Positions 8,090 through 16,839 of a DNA stretch of 64,000 bases are shown one piece after another. The translations under genes were made by a program, and so were the position numbers. The stretch is from Acidimicrobiales bacterium. Its GTDB lineage: Bacteria > Actinomycetota > Acidimicrobiia > Acidimicrobiales > Iamiaceae. The number at the start of each line of letters is the position of its first letter. Within the stretch, counting starts at the first letter, position 1. A model generated the notes under the pieces. The model saw only the letters and a program-made list of their open reading frames with translations. It made no database searches and was not told the origin of the DNA. The DNA lies in contig DASZTW010000005.1 in NCBI GenBank assembly GCA_035547835.1, positions 496,001 through 560,000 on the forward strand, given 5' to 3'.

Positions 8090-9586
8090 GTGGAACACCT
8101 CGACGTACTCATCGTCGGCGCAGGGCTTTCGGGCATCGGCGCCGGCCACTACATCCAGACCCAGTGCCCGTGGGCCTCGTACGCGATCTTCGAGTCGCGC
8201 GATGCCATCGGTGGCACGTGGGACCTTTTCCGCTACCCGGGCGTCCGCTCCGACTCCGACATGTTCACCCTCGGCTACTCCTTCGCGCCCTGGCAGGACG
8301 ACAAGGCCATCGCCGACGGCGCGTCGATCCTCCGCTACATCAACAAGACCGCGGCCGACGAAGGCATCGACGAAAAGATCCGGTTCCACCACCGCATCAC
8401 GAAAGCCGACTGGTCGTCCGACGACGCCGTCTGGCGCGTCACCGCCACCCGCACCGACACCGGCGAGACCATCGAGCTGACCGCCGGCTTCGTGTTCTCG
8501 TGCTCGGGCTACTACCGCTACGACCAGGGCTACCTCCCCGACTTCGAGGGGAAGGACCGCTTCGAGGGCACGATCGTCCACCCCCAGCATTGGCCCGAGG
8601 ACCTCGATTACGCCGGCAAGCGCGTGGTGGTCATCGGGAGCGGCGCCACCGCCGTCACGCTGATCCCATCGATGGCCGACGCAGCGGCGCACGTCACGAT
8701 GCTTCAGCGCTCCCCCACGTACATCGTCGCGGCACCCGACAAGGACCCGCTTGCCAACTTGCTGCGGCGCGTCCTCCCCTCCCGCATCTCTGGGCCCACC
8801 ATCAAGTGGATGCACGCGCTCGGCACCCAAGGGCTGTTCCAGCTCAGCCAGCGCCGGCCCGAGCTGGTGAAGAAGCTGCTGCGCAAGGGGGTGGAGCGTC
8901 AGCTCCCCCGCGGCTTCGACGTCGACACCCACTTCACGCCCCGCTACAACCCGTGGGACCAGCGGATGTGTGTGGTGCCGAACGGCGACCTGTTCAAGGC
9001 CATCAAGGACGGGCGGGCATCGGTGGTCACCGATCACATCGCCACGTTCACCGAAAAGGGCATCCGGCTCGAGTCCGGCCAGGAGCTCGAGGCCGACATC
9101 ATCGTCACCGCCACCGGGCTCGACCTCCTCTTCATCGGCGGCATCGAGCTCACCGTCGACGGCAAGGAAGTCGACATCGCGAATCGCCTGGCCTACCGCG
9201 GGATGATGCTCGAGGGCGTGCCCAACATGGCCATGGCCGTCGGCTACACGAACGCCTCGTGGACTTTGAAGTGCGACCTCACGTGCAACTACGTGACCCG
9301 GCTGCTGAACCACCTCCACGAGACCGGGCAGCGCCAGTGCACGCCGGTGAACTCCGACCCGAGCATCGAGCGCCAGCCGCTGCTGGGCCTCACGTCGGGT
9401 TACGTGACCCGCTCCGCCGACCGGTTCCCGAAGCAAGGCTCCAAGTTCCCGTGGCAGGTCCACCAGAGCTATCTGAAGGACTACCGGGCGCTGAAGGTCA
9501 AGGGCATCCACGACGACGCGATGGTCTTCTCGAACCCCGGCCCGGCGGCGAAGGCCGCCGACACACCGGAATCCGCTGTCGCCTGA
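8090..9586 (+). CDS. FAD-dependent Baeyer-Villiger monooxygenase, EthA-like
   Basis: The 498-residue enzyme starts at GTG behind GGGGGATCC. It has an FAD loop VGAGLSGIGAG (residue 10 on), GGTWDLFRYPGVRSDSDM typical of EthA-type enzymes, and an NADPH loop VIGSGATAVT near residue 182. Long stretches (IVHPQHWPEDLDY, YNPWDQRMCVVPNGDLF, VGYTNASWTLK) match what I remember of mycobacterial EthA, which oxygenates ketones and activates ethionamide. The expected reaction is NADPH- and O2-dependent conversion of a ketone to an ester. It is cotranscribed with the ferritin-like hydrolase and probably controlled by the divergent TetR. The physiological substrate is unknown. Confidence 0.88.
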   Translation: MEHLDVLIVGAGLSGIGAGHYIQTQCPWASYAIFESRDAIGGTWDLFRYPGVRSDSDMFTLGYSFAPWQDDKAIADGASILRYINKTAADEGIDEKIRFHHRITKADWSSDDAVWRVTATRTDTGETIELTAGFVFSCSGYYRYDQGYLPDFEGKDRFEGTIVHPQHWPEDLDYAGKRVVVIGSGATAVTLIPSMADAAAHVTMLQRSPTYIVAAPDKDPLANLLRRVLPSRISGPTIKWMHALGTQGLFQLSQRRPELVKKLLRKGVERQLPRGFDVDTHFTPRYNPWDQRMCVVPNGDLFKAIKDGRASVVTDHIATFTEKGIRLESGQELEADIIVTATGLDLLFIGGIELTVDGKEVDIANRLAYRGMMLEGVPNMAMAVGYTNASWTLKCDLTCNYVTRLLNHLHETGQRQCTPVNSDPSIERQPLLGLTSGYVTRSADRFPKQGSKFPWQVHQSYLKDYRALKVKGIHDDAMVFSNPGPAAKAADTPESAVA

Positions 9587-9597
9587 GCGCGGCTCCT

Positions 9598-10659
9598 TCA
9601 GGCGGGCAGGACCGCGAACGCCCGGACCCGGCCGATCCCCTTCAGGTTGCGGGGGCGCAACGCCCGCTGCTGCAACGTGTCGTCCTCGGCCAGCTCCTCG
9701 GCCAGCGCTTCGTTCACGAGGACGCTGCCGGGCCGCGCCAAGGCCGTGAGGCGACTCGCGAGGTTGACGGTGGGCCCGAACAAATCGCCCTCGTGGCGCA
9801 GCACCGGGCCGAGCGCCAACCCACTGCGGACCATGAGATCGTCGTGCAGCTTGCGGATCACGTCGCTGAGCTCCACCGCTGCCGCGACCGCGGCCCGGTG
9901 GTCCGTCGTCGAGAACATCACCTCGTCGCCGATCATCTTCACCACTTGGCCTCCCGCCTCGCCGATGGCGTTGGTGGCGGCGGCGCCGAAGTCCTCGATC
10001 AGGACGGCGAGCTCGTGCTCGCTCAACTCCTGGCTGAGCGCGGTGAACCCAACGAGGTCGGAGAAGCCGACCACCACATCGGAGCCGACCTCGCCCGTCT
10101 CGAGCGACAGGCTCTGGCGCTCCGCCTCGACGGCGAGGTGGCGGTGGTACAGGTACACGAGGAGCCGGTCGATGGCGAGTGCCTGCGCGCCCATCGCGGC
10201 GATCATGTCGGCCGCCACCATGGGCTCGTCGGCGCCGTCGAACATCGCGTCGAGGCCGCTGATCACAAGGTCCTCGTGGGCCGCGGCGATGCCTCGCATG
10301 GCGCGGCTCATCACCCGCGTCTGCTGGACGGCCACTTCGGGCTTCACCAGCCCGTTGCGCACCAAGGTCGCCGCGATGGACACGGCCTCCACGTCGGCAT
10401 CGGTGAAGAAGCGGGTGCCCTCGGGAACCGATGCGAATCCCATGGCCTGCCACAGCCGCAGTGCCAGCTCCGGCTCCACCCCGGCGAGGTCCCACACCTC
10501 TTCGGGCGTCCAGCGACGGGGACCCGGCAGCGCGATCCGCTCACCGACCAGCGCCACCACGCCGCCGACGCCGTGCCGGTGGTACGCGGCGTCGAACTCG
10601 GCGCGGGTGATGCCTCGTGCGGCCGCGGCCTGCCACAGGGGATCGTCGGCTTCAGCCAT
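9598..10659 (-). CDS. Adenylate cyclase with Rv1264-like regulatory domain
   Basis: The 353-residue protein has an N-terminal helical domain (about residues 5-170; RRWTPEEVWDLAGVEPELAL and FFTDADVEAVSI) matching the adenylate cyclase regulatory domain known from the pH-sensing Rv1264. A class III cyclase domain follows. Metal-binding Asp residues appear in VGFSDLVGFTALS and KMIGDEVMF; NLASRLTALARPGSVLV is the end of the catalytic core. The expected product is cAMP in the cytoplasm. I chose the ATG at 10659; further upstream the frame loses cyclase-like sequence. Its stop faces the monooxygenase stop 11 nt away. Confidence 0.85.
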   Translation of the reverse strand: MAEADDPLWQAAAARGITRAEFDAAYHRHGVGGVVALVGERIALPGPRRWTPEEVWDLAGVEPELALRLWQAMGFASVPEGTRFFTDADVEAVSIAATLVRNGLVKPEVAVQQTRVMSRAMRGIAAAHEDLVISGLDAMFDGADEPMVAADMIAAMGAQALAIDRLLVYLYHRHLAVEAERQSLSLETGEVGSDVVVGFSDLVGFTALSQELSEHELAVLIEDFGAAATNAIGEAGGQVVKMIGDEVMFSTTDHRAAVAAAVELSDVIRKLHDDLMVRSGLALGPVLRHEGDLFGPTVNLASRLTALARPGSVLVNEALAEELAEDDTLQQRALRPRNLKGIGRVRAFAVLPA

Positions 10660-10801
10660 CGCCACAGTTTTGCGGCTCGGCAGCCATCGCGCGCCAAGAC
10701 GACCTGTGGCACCTGACCGCCCCGAGCGGGCGGTGACACCTGACCGCGCCGGCTGCCTACCGCGGGTAACCGATGTCCGGCGAGACTGGTCCAAACGACC
10801 T

Positions 10802-10819
10802 GCCGGCGGGACCGCCGGC
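10802..10819. promoter_or_regulatory. GC palindrome upstream of the desaturase gene
   Basis: GCCGGCGG-GA-CCGCCGGC is a perfect 8-bp inverted repeat in the 273-base gap between the divergent cyclase and desaturase genes. The same gap has a partly repeated CACCTGACCG (near 10711 and 10736). It may be an operator or a leader hairpin. In DNA this GC-rich, chance palindromes are frequent. Confidence 0.25.
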
Positions 10820-10932
10820 CCGGACGCCGAAGCCGCGACCCGCCGCAGCGGCCGTCGCAACTACCATTGCTCATCCCTCGGATCCGTGCGGCCAGGCTGC
10901 ACCGAATCCTCCTGTTGATCGGAGCACTCTCC

Positions 10933-12171
10933 GTGCAAAAGGCAATCGCCCGCCCGGCCGACGAGCGAGTGAACTTCGCGACCTCGATTCCGATGATCGC
11001 CTGCCACTTCGTGCCGCTGCTGGCGATCTTCACCGGGGTCACCACCAAGGCCGTGATCTTGTGCGTCGCGCTCTACTTCGGGCGCATGTTCTTCATCACC
11101 GCCGGCTACCACCGCTACTTCGCCCACCGGAGCTACAAGACCAACCGGGTCTTCCAGTTCATCCTCGCCGCCGGTGGCGCAACGGCCGCGCAGAAGGGGC
11201 CGCTGTGGTGGGCCGGCCACCACCGCGACCACCACCGCTTCAGCGACACCGAGCGCGACATCCACTCACCCCAGAAGGGCTTCTGGTGGAGTCACATGGG
11301 GTGGATCCTGTGCGACAAGTACAACACCGTCGACTACGAAGCCAAGATCAAGGACTTCCACCAATACCCGGAGATCCGCTGGGTCGAGAAGCACAACGGC
11401 TGGTTCCCGATCGGCCTCGCAGTGCTGTGCACGCTGATCGCCGGATGGTCCGGGCTGCTCATCGGCTTCTTCCTCTCCACCGTGCTGCTGTGGCACGGCA
11501 CGTTCACCGTGAACTCCCTGAACCACGTGTTCGGTCGGCGCCGGTACGCGACCACGGACACGAGCCGCAACTCGGCGATCCTCGCCCTGTGGACCATGGG
11601 CGAGGGCTGGCACAACAACCACCACTACTACGCCGCGTCGGCTCGCCAAGGCTTCTTCTGGTGGGAGTACGACATCAGCTACTACGTGCTGAAGGCGCTC
11701 AGCCTCGTCGGCGTGGTCTCCGACTTGAAGACCCCGCCGCGCTGGGCGCGTGACGCCGCAAGGGTGCGCGACGGCCAGCTCGACATCGGCATGTTCCGGG
11801 CTCACTGGCAGCGGGCCACGGCCGCGTTCTCTGCGGCGACTTCCCACGCCAGCGACAAGTTGTCGTCGGCCAAGGCAGCCCTCGCCGACCGGCTCGGCGG
11901 CGAGTCGCCGGCGGCGTCGCCGGCCACCGCCACCGAGGCCACGCCGCTCGAGGGTGTGGCGGGCGTGTCCCTTGCGACCGAAGCGCTCAGCGCAGACACT
12001 CCGGCCGAGCAAGATGCCCGCTCGCGGCGAGAGCAGATGGAAGAAGTCGTCCGGGCGCACCGGGCGGCACTCGAGGAGAGCATCGAGACCACGCTGCGCC
12101 ACGCCGAGGCGCTGTCGAGGGCCACGAAGCTGCACCAACGTGAGCTGAGACTCGCCGCCGCGGAGAGCTGA
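10933..12171 (+). CDS. Acyl-CoA/acyl-lipid desaturase with coiled-coil C-terminal extension
   Basis: In this 412-residue protein, residues 1 to about 280 form a membrane desaturase with the three His boxes HRYFAH, HHRDHHRF and HNNHH, and hydrophobic pairs between them. This is the delta-9 acyl-CoA desaturase class, inserting a double bond with a di-iron centre, O2 and reduced electron carrier. The GTG at 10933 is preceded by GGAG at a good distance. The last 130 residues are unusual: an Ala/Ser-rich segment, then a Glu/Arg-rich helix (SRREQMEEVVRAHRAALEES) that should form a coiled coil. Such tails are seen in some actinobacterial desaturases, and their role is unknown. Confidence 0.88.
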   Translation: MQKAIARPADERVNFATSIPMIACHFVPLLAIFTGVTTKAVILCVALYFGRMFFITAGYHRYFAHRSYKTNRVFQFILAAGGATAAQKGPLWWAGHHRDHHRFSDTERDIHSPQKGFWWSHMGWILCDKYNTVDYEAKIKDFHQYPEIRWVEKHNGWFPIGLAVLCTLIAGWSGLLIGFFLSTVLLWHGTFTVNSLNHVFGRRRYATTDTSRNSAILALWTMGEGWHNNHHYYAASARQGFFWWEYDISYYVLKALSLVGVVSDLKTPPRWARDAARVRDGQLDIGMFRAHWQRATAAFSAATSHASDKLSSAKAALADRLGGESPAASPATATEATPLEGVAGVSLATEALSADTPAEQDARSRREQMEEVVRAHRAALEESIETTLRHAEALSRATKLHQRELRLAAAES

Positions 12172-12173
12172 GC

Positions 12174-12192
12174 CGGGGCCGCTCGGGCCCCG
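12174..12192. terminator. Terminator between convergent desaturase and acidic-protein genes
   Basis: CGGGGCC-GCTCG-GGCCCCG forms a 7-bp GC stem with a 5-nt loop in the 32-base gap between two converging genes. It has no U-tract. Confidence 0.5.
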
Positions 12193-12203
12193 CGGACCAC
12201 CGA

Positions 12204-12962
12204 TCAGGCGTCGTCGAGCTCGGACAGGCGCGGCTGGAGCACGCCGTCGACGGTTGGGCGCAACGGCTCGGTTCGGATCGGGCGATCGATGCCGTTGACC
12301 CCGCCGTTCATCGTGGCGTTGCGACGCCCACCGGTCGCGTCGGACGGGCGGGCCGCAGACGACGTACGGATGACCGGCCGCACCCTCCGACCCCTCGCCA
12401 CGAGCGGCGCGGACCGAGCGCCCGCCGGCCGCGCCGGCGTACCGGATCCGGCCCGGATCGGCTCGCGGCGCCGCGCCACATGGTCGGGGTCGTGCTCGTG
12501 GCCGGACGCGGGTGATGGTTCGGCAACGAGGTGCGGCGCAGGCTCGGGGGCCAGCGCCAGCGGCTCGTGCTCCCATGGCTCGACGCGCTCGGCCCATCGC
12601 AGTGCCGGCGCGCGCGGCGGCGCGAGAGGCAGTACTTCCTCGGCCAACCATGCCACCGGATCGAACGGCTCCGGCTCCGGCTGCCGCTCCGGCTCCGCCT
12701 CGGGTTCGACGGCGACCGGCTCCGGCTCCGCCTCGGGTTCGACGGCGACCGGCTCGGGTGCCGCGAGCGGGTCGACCGGCGCGAACGACTCGACCTTGGG
12801 TTCCGGTCCGACCTCGCCAGGCGCGATGGACAAGTCGTCGTTGCCGCGGCCCCAGAAGGACCCCGAGCCGGCGAGCTCACGACCCCACTGCAGGAGGTCG
12901 TCGTCGGACGGGCCCGTGGGGAGGTCGTCGAGCTCTCGCCGCCGCCGCTGTCGTCCGACCAT
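12204..12962 (-). CDS. Pro/Glu-rich hypothetical protein with EPVAVEPEAEP repeats
   Basis: No family is recognised in this 252-residue protein. An N-terminal segment (LDDLPTGPSDDDLLQWGREL) is followed by a strongly acidic Pro-rich centre with tandem EPVAVEPEAEP units (about residues 70-100). The C-terminal third is basic and Arg-rich, with no membrane segment. The low-complexity acidic/basic split suggests a disordered adaptor that may bind nucleic acid or a protein partner. It lies 15 nt downstream of carD in the same direction and may be cotranscribed. The DNA repeat (GGTTCGACGGCGACCGGCTC twice on the + strand, near 12703 and 12736) shows recent expansion. Confidence 0.6.
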   Translation of the reverse strand: MVGRQRRRRELDDLPTGPSDDDLLQWGRELAGSGSFWGRGNDDLSIAPGEVGPEPKVESFAPVDPLAAPEPVAVEPEAEPEPVAVEPEAEPERQPEPEPFDPVAWLAEEVLPLAPPRAPALRWAERVEPWEHEPLALAPEPAPHLVAEPSPASGHEHDPDHVARRREPIRAGSGTPARPAGARSAPLVARGRRVRPVIRTSSAARPSDATGGRRNATMNGGVNGIDRPIRTEPLRPTVDGVLQPRLSELDDA

Positions 12963-12977
12963 ACGCCCGCCCTGCCG

Positions 12978-13457
12978 TCAGTCGAGCCCGGCGTTCAGCT
13001 GCTCCAAGGCGTCGTCCTCGGACACGTCGAGTGCAAAGCTGAGCTCTGAGACCAAGATGCTGCGAGCGCGCTCCAGCATCGACTTTTCCGCGGTCGAGAG
13101 CCCCTTCCCCTTCTCACGGAGGGCGAGGTTCCGGACCACTTCGGCGACCTGGTAGACGTCGCCGGACTTCATCTTCTCCTGGTGGTTCTTGAAGCGTCTG
13201 CTCCAGTTCGACGGCTCGCGCACGTCGCGCTTGCCGATCAGGCGGAAGAGGTCCTCGACGTCGGAGCGGCTGATCGGCGGGCGCATACCGACCTCTTCGG
13301 CCTTGTCGGTTGGCACCGACAGCGTGAGCTCGCCGTGCACCATCTCGAGCACGAGGTATTCACGGACCTCGCCGAAGGCGTCGCGCTTCTCTTTCTTCTT
13401 GATGATCGCGGCGCCGTGATGTGGGTACACGACTCGGTCACCGACGTTGAACGCCAA
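12978..13457 (-). CDS. carD: CarD-family RNA polymerase-binding regulator
   Basis: The 159-residue protein opens with FNVGDRVVYPHHGAAII, the start of the Tudor-like RNA polymerase interaction domain. The C-terminal helical DNA-binding half includes REPSNWSRRFKNHQEKMKSG, where the conserved Trp that wedges the promoter bubble can be seen. CarD stabilises open complexes, notably at rRNA promoters, in actinobacteria. Length and domain order match the mycobacterial protein (162 residues). The mycobacterial neighbours (ispD, ispF) are not here; carbonic anhydrase lies upstream instead. Confidence 0.95.
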   Translation of the reverse strand: MAFNVGDRVVYPHHGAAIIKKKEKRDAFGEVREYLVLEMVHGELTLSVPTDKAEEVGMRPPISRSDVEDLFRLIGKRDVREPSNWSRRFKNHQEKMKSGDVYQVAEVVRNLALREKGKGLSTAEKSMLERARSILVSELSFALDVSEDDALEQLNAGLD

Positions 13458-13522
13458 GGGAGTCCTCCAACTCCGTCTCCGCTCGGAAACGGACCCCCTA
13501 TTGTGCCAGGCGAGGCCACACT

Positions 13523-13548
13523 TCCTGAACTCATCGCCGAGTTCAGGA
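13523..13548. promoter_or_regulatory. Perfect 10-bp inverted repeat between carbonic anhydrase and carD
   Basis: TCCTGAACTC-ATCGCC-GAGTTCAGGA sits 9 bp past the carbonic anhydrase stop and 66 bp before the carD start, both on the minus strand. It could be the terminator of the first gene or an operator for carD. The stem is less GC-rich than the surroundings, which favours a protein-binding site or a modest hairpin. Confidence 0.4.
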
Positions 13549-13556
13549 GCCCTGCA

Positions 13557-14060
13557 TCAGCCGTCGACGTGGTCGACGACTTGGGCGACCAGGCCGGTAT
13601 GGACGTCATAACGCCATCCGACCAGCTCGGTGCGGTCGCTGATCAGGTCACACGAGCGGATCCGCGCGAGGTCGGCGCGCAGCGTCTCGTCGGGATCCTC
13701 GATCGGCCGGAAGTCCCACGCCGACGCGTCGCGGCCGGACGCCTCGCTGACCGCCTGGACGATCGCCGCGTTGGTGCGACCCATCGCGCAGTCGGTGTGT
13801 GGCATGAGCACCACACGATCGACGTCGAGCAAGTTGACGCTGAGCACGAGGTTCCGAAGCACGTCGTCGGTCACGCGGGCGCCCGCGGATCGGATGATCT
13901 TGGCGTCGCCGGGCACCAGCCCGAAGATCCCGAGCGGGTCGATTCGGCTGTCGATGCACGTCACCACCGCCAGGTGGCGCGCCGCCTTTCCGGTCAAGTC
14001 GTGCTCGGTGAAGGTGGCGGCGTACTTCTCGTTGGCATCGATCAGATCGTCGAACATCAC
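13557..14060 (-). CDS. Beta-class carbonic anhydrase-like protein
   Basis: The 167-residue protein has VTCIDSRIDP with the first Zn-ligand Cys and the Asp/Arg dyad, and MPHTDCAM with the His and second Cys ligands about 60 residues later. It belongs to the small beta-class carbonic anhydrases (compare mycobacterial Rv1284) that interconvert CO2 and bicarbonate in the cytoplasm. Two consecutive Met codons begin the frame, and the second could be the real start. No transporter or carboxylase is adjacent. Confidence 0.88.
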   Translation of the reverse strand: MMFDDLIDANEKYAATFTEHDLTGKAARHLAVVTCIDSRIDPLGIFGLVPGDAKIIRSAGARVTDDVLRNLVLSVNLLDVDRVVLMPHTDCAMGRTNAAIVQAVSEASGRDASAWDFRPIEDPDETLRADLARIRSCDLISDRTELVGWRYDVHTGLVAQVVDHVDG

Positions 14061-14121
14061 CGCCGATCTTGGGCGACCACCTTCGCCGACGCCAATCCTG
14101 CGCAGGTCGGACCATCCGCAC

Positions 14122-15036
14122 TCAGTGGAAGCGCGGCTCCTGCCAGTCGGGGAACACGTCGGGCAGGTCCTCGGACACCTTCATCCGGAATTCCGGTGGT
14201 CGCTTCTCGAGGAAGGACATGACACCTTCTGTGGCATCAGCCAGCCGACCCGTGGCGAGCACCCCTCGGGAGTCGACACGGTGAGCCTCCATCGGGTGCG
14301 ACGCACCTTGCATGCGCCACAACATGCGCCGGGTGAGCGCCACCGACACCGGGGCCGCGGCGACGAACTGTGCAGCCAGCTCCCGCGCCGACGGCAACAG
14401 ATCCTCCGGCGCGTGGACGCTACGCACGAGGCCCCCCGCCAGCGCTTCCGCTGCATCGAACACGCGGCCGGAGTACAGCCACTCCGCCGCCTGGCTGATG
14501 CCCACCACGCGCGGCAAGAACCACGTCGAGGCGCCTTCGGGCACGATCCCCCGCTGGGCGAACACGAAGCCGAACCTCGCCGTCTCCGAAGCCATGCGGA
14601 TGTCCATCGACAGCGGCATGGTGGCGCCCATGCCGACCGCCGGCCCGTTGATCGCGCCGATCACCGGCTTCAAGCTGTTGAAGATCCGCAGCGTGACGAG
14701 GCCCGCGCCGTCGCGGTGGCGGGCCATGCGACGCGATTCTTCATCGGCGTCATCGGGCAGGAGGTCGCGGCCACCCCACGACGAGGCATCGGCGTCGTCG
14801 CGCGACTCGTAGTCGAACGTCGCACCTCCGCTCGACAAGTCGGCCCCGGCGCAAAAGGCGCGGCCCCGCCCGGTGACGATCACCGCCCGCACCTCGTCGT
14901 CGGCGTCGGTGAGGTCGAACGCCTTGACGAGCTCGACCACCATGGCGGGCGTCCCCGCGTTGAGCTTGTCGGGGCGGTTCAGCTCGATGGTGGCGACGCC
15001 GTCAGCCACCGAGTAGGCGATGTCGGTGAAGTCCAT
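14122..15036 (-). CDS. Crotonase-family enoyl-CoA hydratase/isomerase
   Basis: The crotonase fold is clear in this 304-residue protein: TIELNRPDKLNAGT, AFCAGADLSSG (oxyanion site) and GPAVGMGATMPLSMDIR. The two hydratase Glu residues (in GCELA and QPE in rat enzyme) are replaced by Thr and Ala. Instead a Glu appears in IVPEGAST, the position used by delta3,delta2-enoyl-CoA isomerases of the ECI/PECI type. That argues for double-bond isomerisation rather than hydration. An insertion around residues 75-110 (DADASSWGGRDLLPDDADEE) is longer than in typical members. It is likely a standalone gene. Confidence 0.85.
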   Translation of the reverse strand: MDFTDIAYSVADGVATIELNRPDKLNAGTPAMVVELVKAFDLTDADDEVRAVIVTGRGRAFCAGADLSSGGATFDYESRDDADASSWGGRDLLPDDADEESRRMARHRDGAGLVTLRIFNSLKPVIGAINGPAVGMGATMPLSMDIRMASETARFGFVFAQRGIVPEGASTWFLPRVVGISQAAEWLYSGRVFDAAEALAGGLVRSVHAPEDLLPSARELAAQFVAAAPVSVALTRRMLWRMQGASHPMEAHRVDSRGVLATGRLADATEGVMSFLEKRPPEFRMKVSEDLPDVFPDWQEPRFH

Positions 15037-15088
15037 CGCCGCACCCTAACGGGGCGCATCGGCAGGTCAGTCCCGTCTGGGTGCTACG

Positions 15089-15985
15089 TCAGACGTCGAG
15101 GAAGCGCGTGACGGCGACCAACGACCCGACCGCGCCCACGGCGGCACCGATCACTGCCAACAGGAAGCAGATCCCCGTGGTCTGACCACCGGTGACGACG
15201 AGCCCGGTGAAGATGTTGTTCGATGAGCTGTCGCGCGACGCGTTGTCGAGCAACAAGTGCAACGTGATCACCGAGATGATGGCCGGGACCGCGCCCAGTA
15301 GCCCCTGGATCAGACCCTCGACCATGAACGGCACCCGGATGAACCAGTTCGTGGCGCCGACCAGCTTCATGACCTCGATCTCGCGCCGACGGGCGAACAT
15401 GGCCATGCGGATCGTGTTCAAGATCAACATCGACGCGGCGAGCAACAAGAACACCGCGGTGCCGAGGATGACGCTCGACAGCACGCCCGAGACCCGCTCG
15501 ACGGTCTTCACCGCGTCGAGCGCGAACGTGACCTTGTACACGCCGGGTGCGTTGGCATAGGAGTTGCCCATCGCCTGGATGGCGTCGGCTTGGAGGCCCT
15601 TGGGCTTCACCCGGTACGACGTGGGCACGTCCTTTTCGGTGATCACGTCGATGAACACGGGGTCGTTGCGGAACAGGTCCTTGTACTCGGCGTAGGCCTG
15701 CTTCTTGTCGAAGTACGTGACTTTGGCGACTTTGGGGTTCGCGTTGAGCTGGCGGCCCACTGCGTCGATCTGGGCCTGCGACGCGTCGGCCTTCATGAAG
15801 ACGATGAACTGGACGTCGCCCTTCCAACGCTTGGTCGAGTGCGCGACCGCCTTTTGCACCACGAACGCCGAGCCCACGAGCGCCAGCGAGACGGCGACCG
15901 TGAGGATGGACGCCACCGTCAGCGTGAGGTTGCGCTTCAGGTTGGTGAGCGTCTCGCGTGCGACGTAGTCGACTTTCAGGGCCAT
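15089..15985 (-). CDS. ftsX: Cell division ABC transporter permease-like protein FtsX
   Basis: The 298-residue protein has one N-terminal helix (TLTVASILTVAVSLALVGSA), an extracytoplasmic domain of about 130 residues, then three helices at the C-terminus, the FtsX/MacB-type layout. With FtsE it transmits ATP-driven movement to cell-wall hydrolases (RipC-type in mycobacteria) at the septum. It lies 27 bases downstream of ftsE. In most actinobacteria smpB follows; here it does not. Confidence 0.95.
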   Translation of the reverse strand: MALKVDYVARETLTNLKRNLTLTVASILTVAVSLALVGSAFVVQKAVAHSTKRWKGDVQFIVFMKADASQAQIDAVGRQLNANPKVAKVTYFDKKQAYAEYKDLFRNDPVFIDVITEKDVPTSYRVKPKGLQADAIQAMGNSYANAPGVYKVTFALDAVKTVERVSGVLSSVILGTAVFLLLAASMLILNTIRMAMFARRREIEVMKLVGATNWFIRVPFMVEGLIQGLLGAVPAIISVITLHLLLDNASRDSSSNNIFTGLVVTGGQTTGICFLLAVIGAAVGAVGSLVAVTRFLDV

Positions 15986-16012
15986 TGCGCTACTCGGAGA
16001 AGGGGGCGGGGG

Positions 16013-16690
16013 CTACTCGTAGACACCGCGTGCCTGGTCGCGGATGATCGACCCGCGGTCGAGCTCGATCACCCGGCGACGCATCGAGTCGACGATTGCA
16101 CGGTCGTGCGTGGCCATGACCACGGTGGTGCCGGTCAGGTTGATCCGGTCGAGCAGCCGCATGATGCCGACGGACGTGGCCGGGTCGAGGTTGCCGGTGG
16201 GCTCGTCGGCCAGCAGGATCAGCGGCCGGTTGACGAACGCCCGCGCGATGCACGCCCGCTGCTGCTCACCACCGGACAGCTCGTGCGGCAAGTTGCCCAT
16301 CTTCTTGGCCAGACCGACCAGTTCCAAGATGGCCGGCACCTGCGTGCGGATCACGTGCTTGGGGCGACCGATCACCTCGAGGGCGAACGCGACGTTCTCG
16401 TACACGGTCTTGTTGCTGAGGAGCTTGAAGTCCTGGAAGACGAACCCGATGTTGCGCCGCAGGAACGGCACTTTCCAGCTCGACAGCTCGTCGATGTCCT
16501 TGCCGGCCACGAAGACCCGGCCCTCGTTGGGCGAGTCCTCCTTGGTCAGCAGGCGCAACAAGGTGGACTTGCCGGAGCCGGACGGGCCGACCAGGAAGAC
16601 AAACTCGCCCTTTTGGATCTCGCAGCTGGCGCCGCGCAGCGCGACGACGTTGCCCTTGTAGGTCTTGGTGACGTTTTCGAGCGTGATCAT
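16013..16690 (-). CDS. ftsE: Cell division ATP-binding protein FtsE
   Basis: The 225-residue ABC ATPase has Walker [10 protein letters not shown] near residue 37, signature LSGGEQQR, and Walker [14 protein letters not shown]. It is the FtsX partner, next to prfB as usual in actinobacteria. The frame starts [13 protein letters not shown] and no other start is plausible. Confidence 0.96.
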   Translation of the reverse strand: MITLENVTKTYKGNVVALRGASCEIQKGEFVFLVGPSGSGKSTLLRLLTKEDSPNEGRVFVAGKDIDELSSWKVPFLRRNIGFVFQDFKLLSNKTVYENVAFALEVIGRPKHVIRTQVPAILELVGLAKKMGNLPHELSGGEQQRACIARAFVNRPLILLADEPTGNLDPATSVGIMRLLDRINLTGTTVVMATHDRAIVDSMRRRVIELDRGSIIRDQARGVYE

Positions 16691-16720
16691 GTGGGTGCGC
16701 GGCTCACGAACGGGGCGTGT

Positions 16721-16739
16721 GCGACCGTTCGGCGGTCGC
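16721..16739 (-). terminator. Hairpin in the prfB-ftsE gap
   Basis: GCGACCG-TTCGG-CGGTCGC forms a perfect 7-bp stem in the 149-base gap after prfB and before ftsE. It may terminate prfB transcripts or attenuate read-through into ftsEX. The strand is assigned because both flanking genes read leftward. Confidence 0.4.
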
Positions 16740-16839
16740 GGCAGGGATCCACGCTACCACTGCCCTTGGTGCCCTCCGGGTCATGGGACGGGCCGTCGCG
16801 AACGCCGCTGCCATGATCGGCGCCGTGCCAGGTGTGCGC

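Noticed and set aside
7985-10495. Long frames on the minus strand opposite the monooxygenase and across the cyclase
   Set aside because: The composition is that of an antisense shadow, and the real genes on the other frames have clear catalytic motifs.
12660-12760. Short direct repeats that might suggest a CRISPR array
   Set aside because: The units are in frame within a coding region, contiguous without spacers of constant length, and no cas gene is near.
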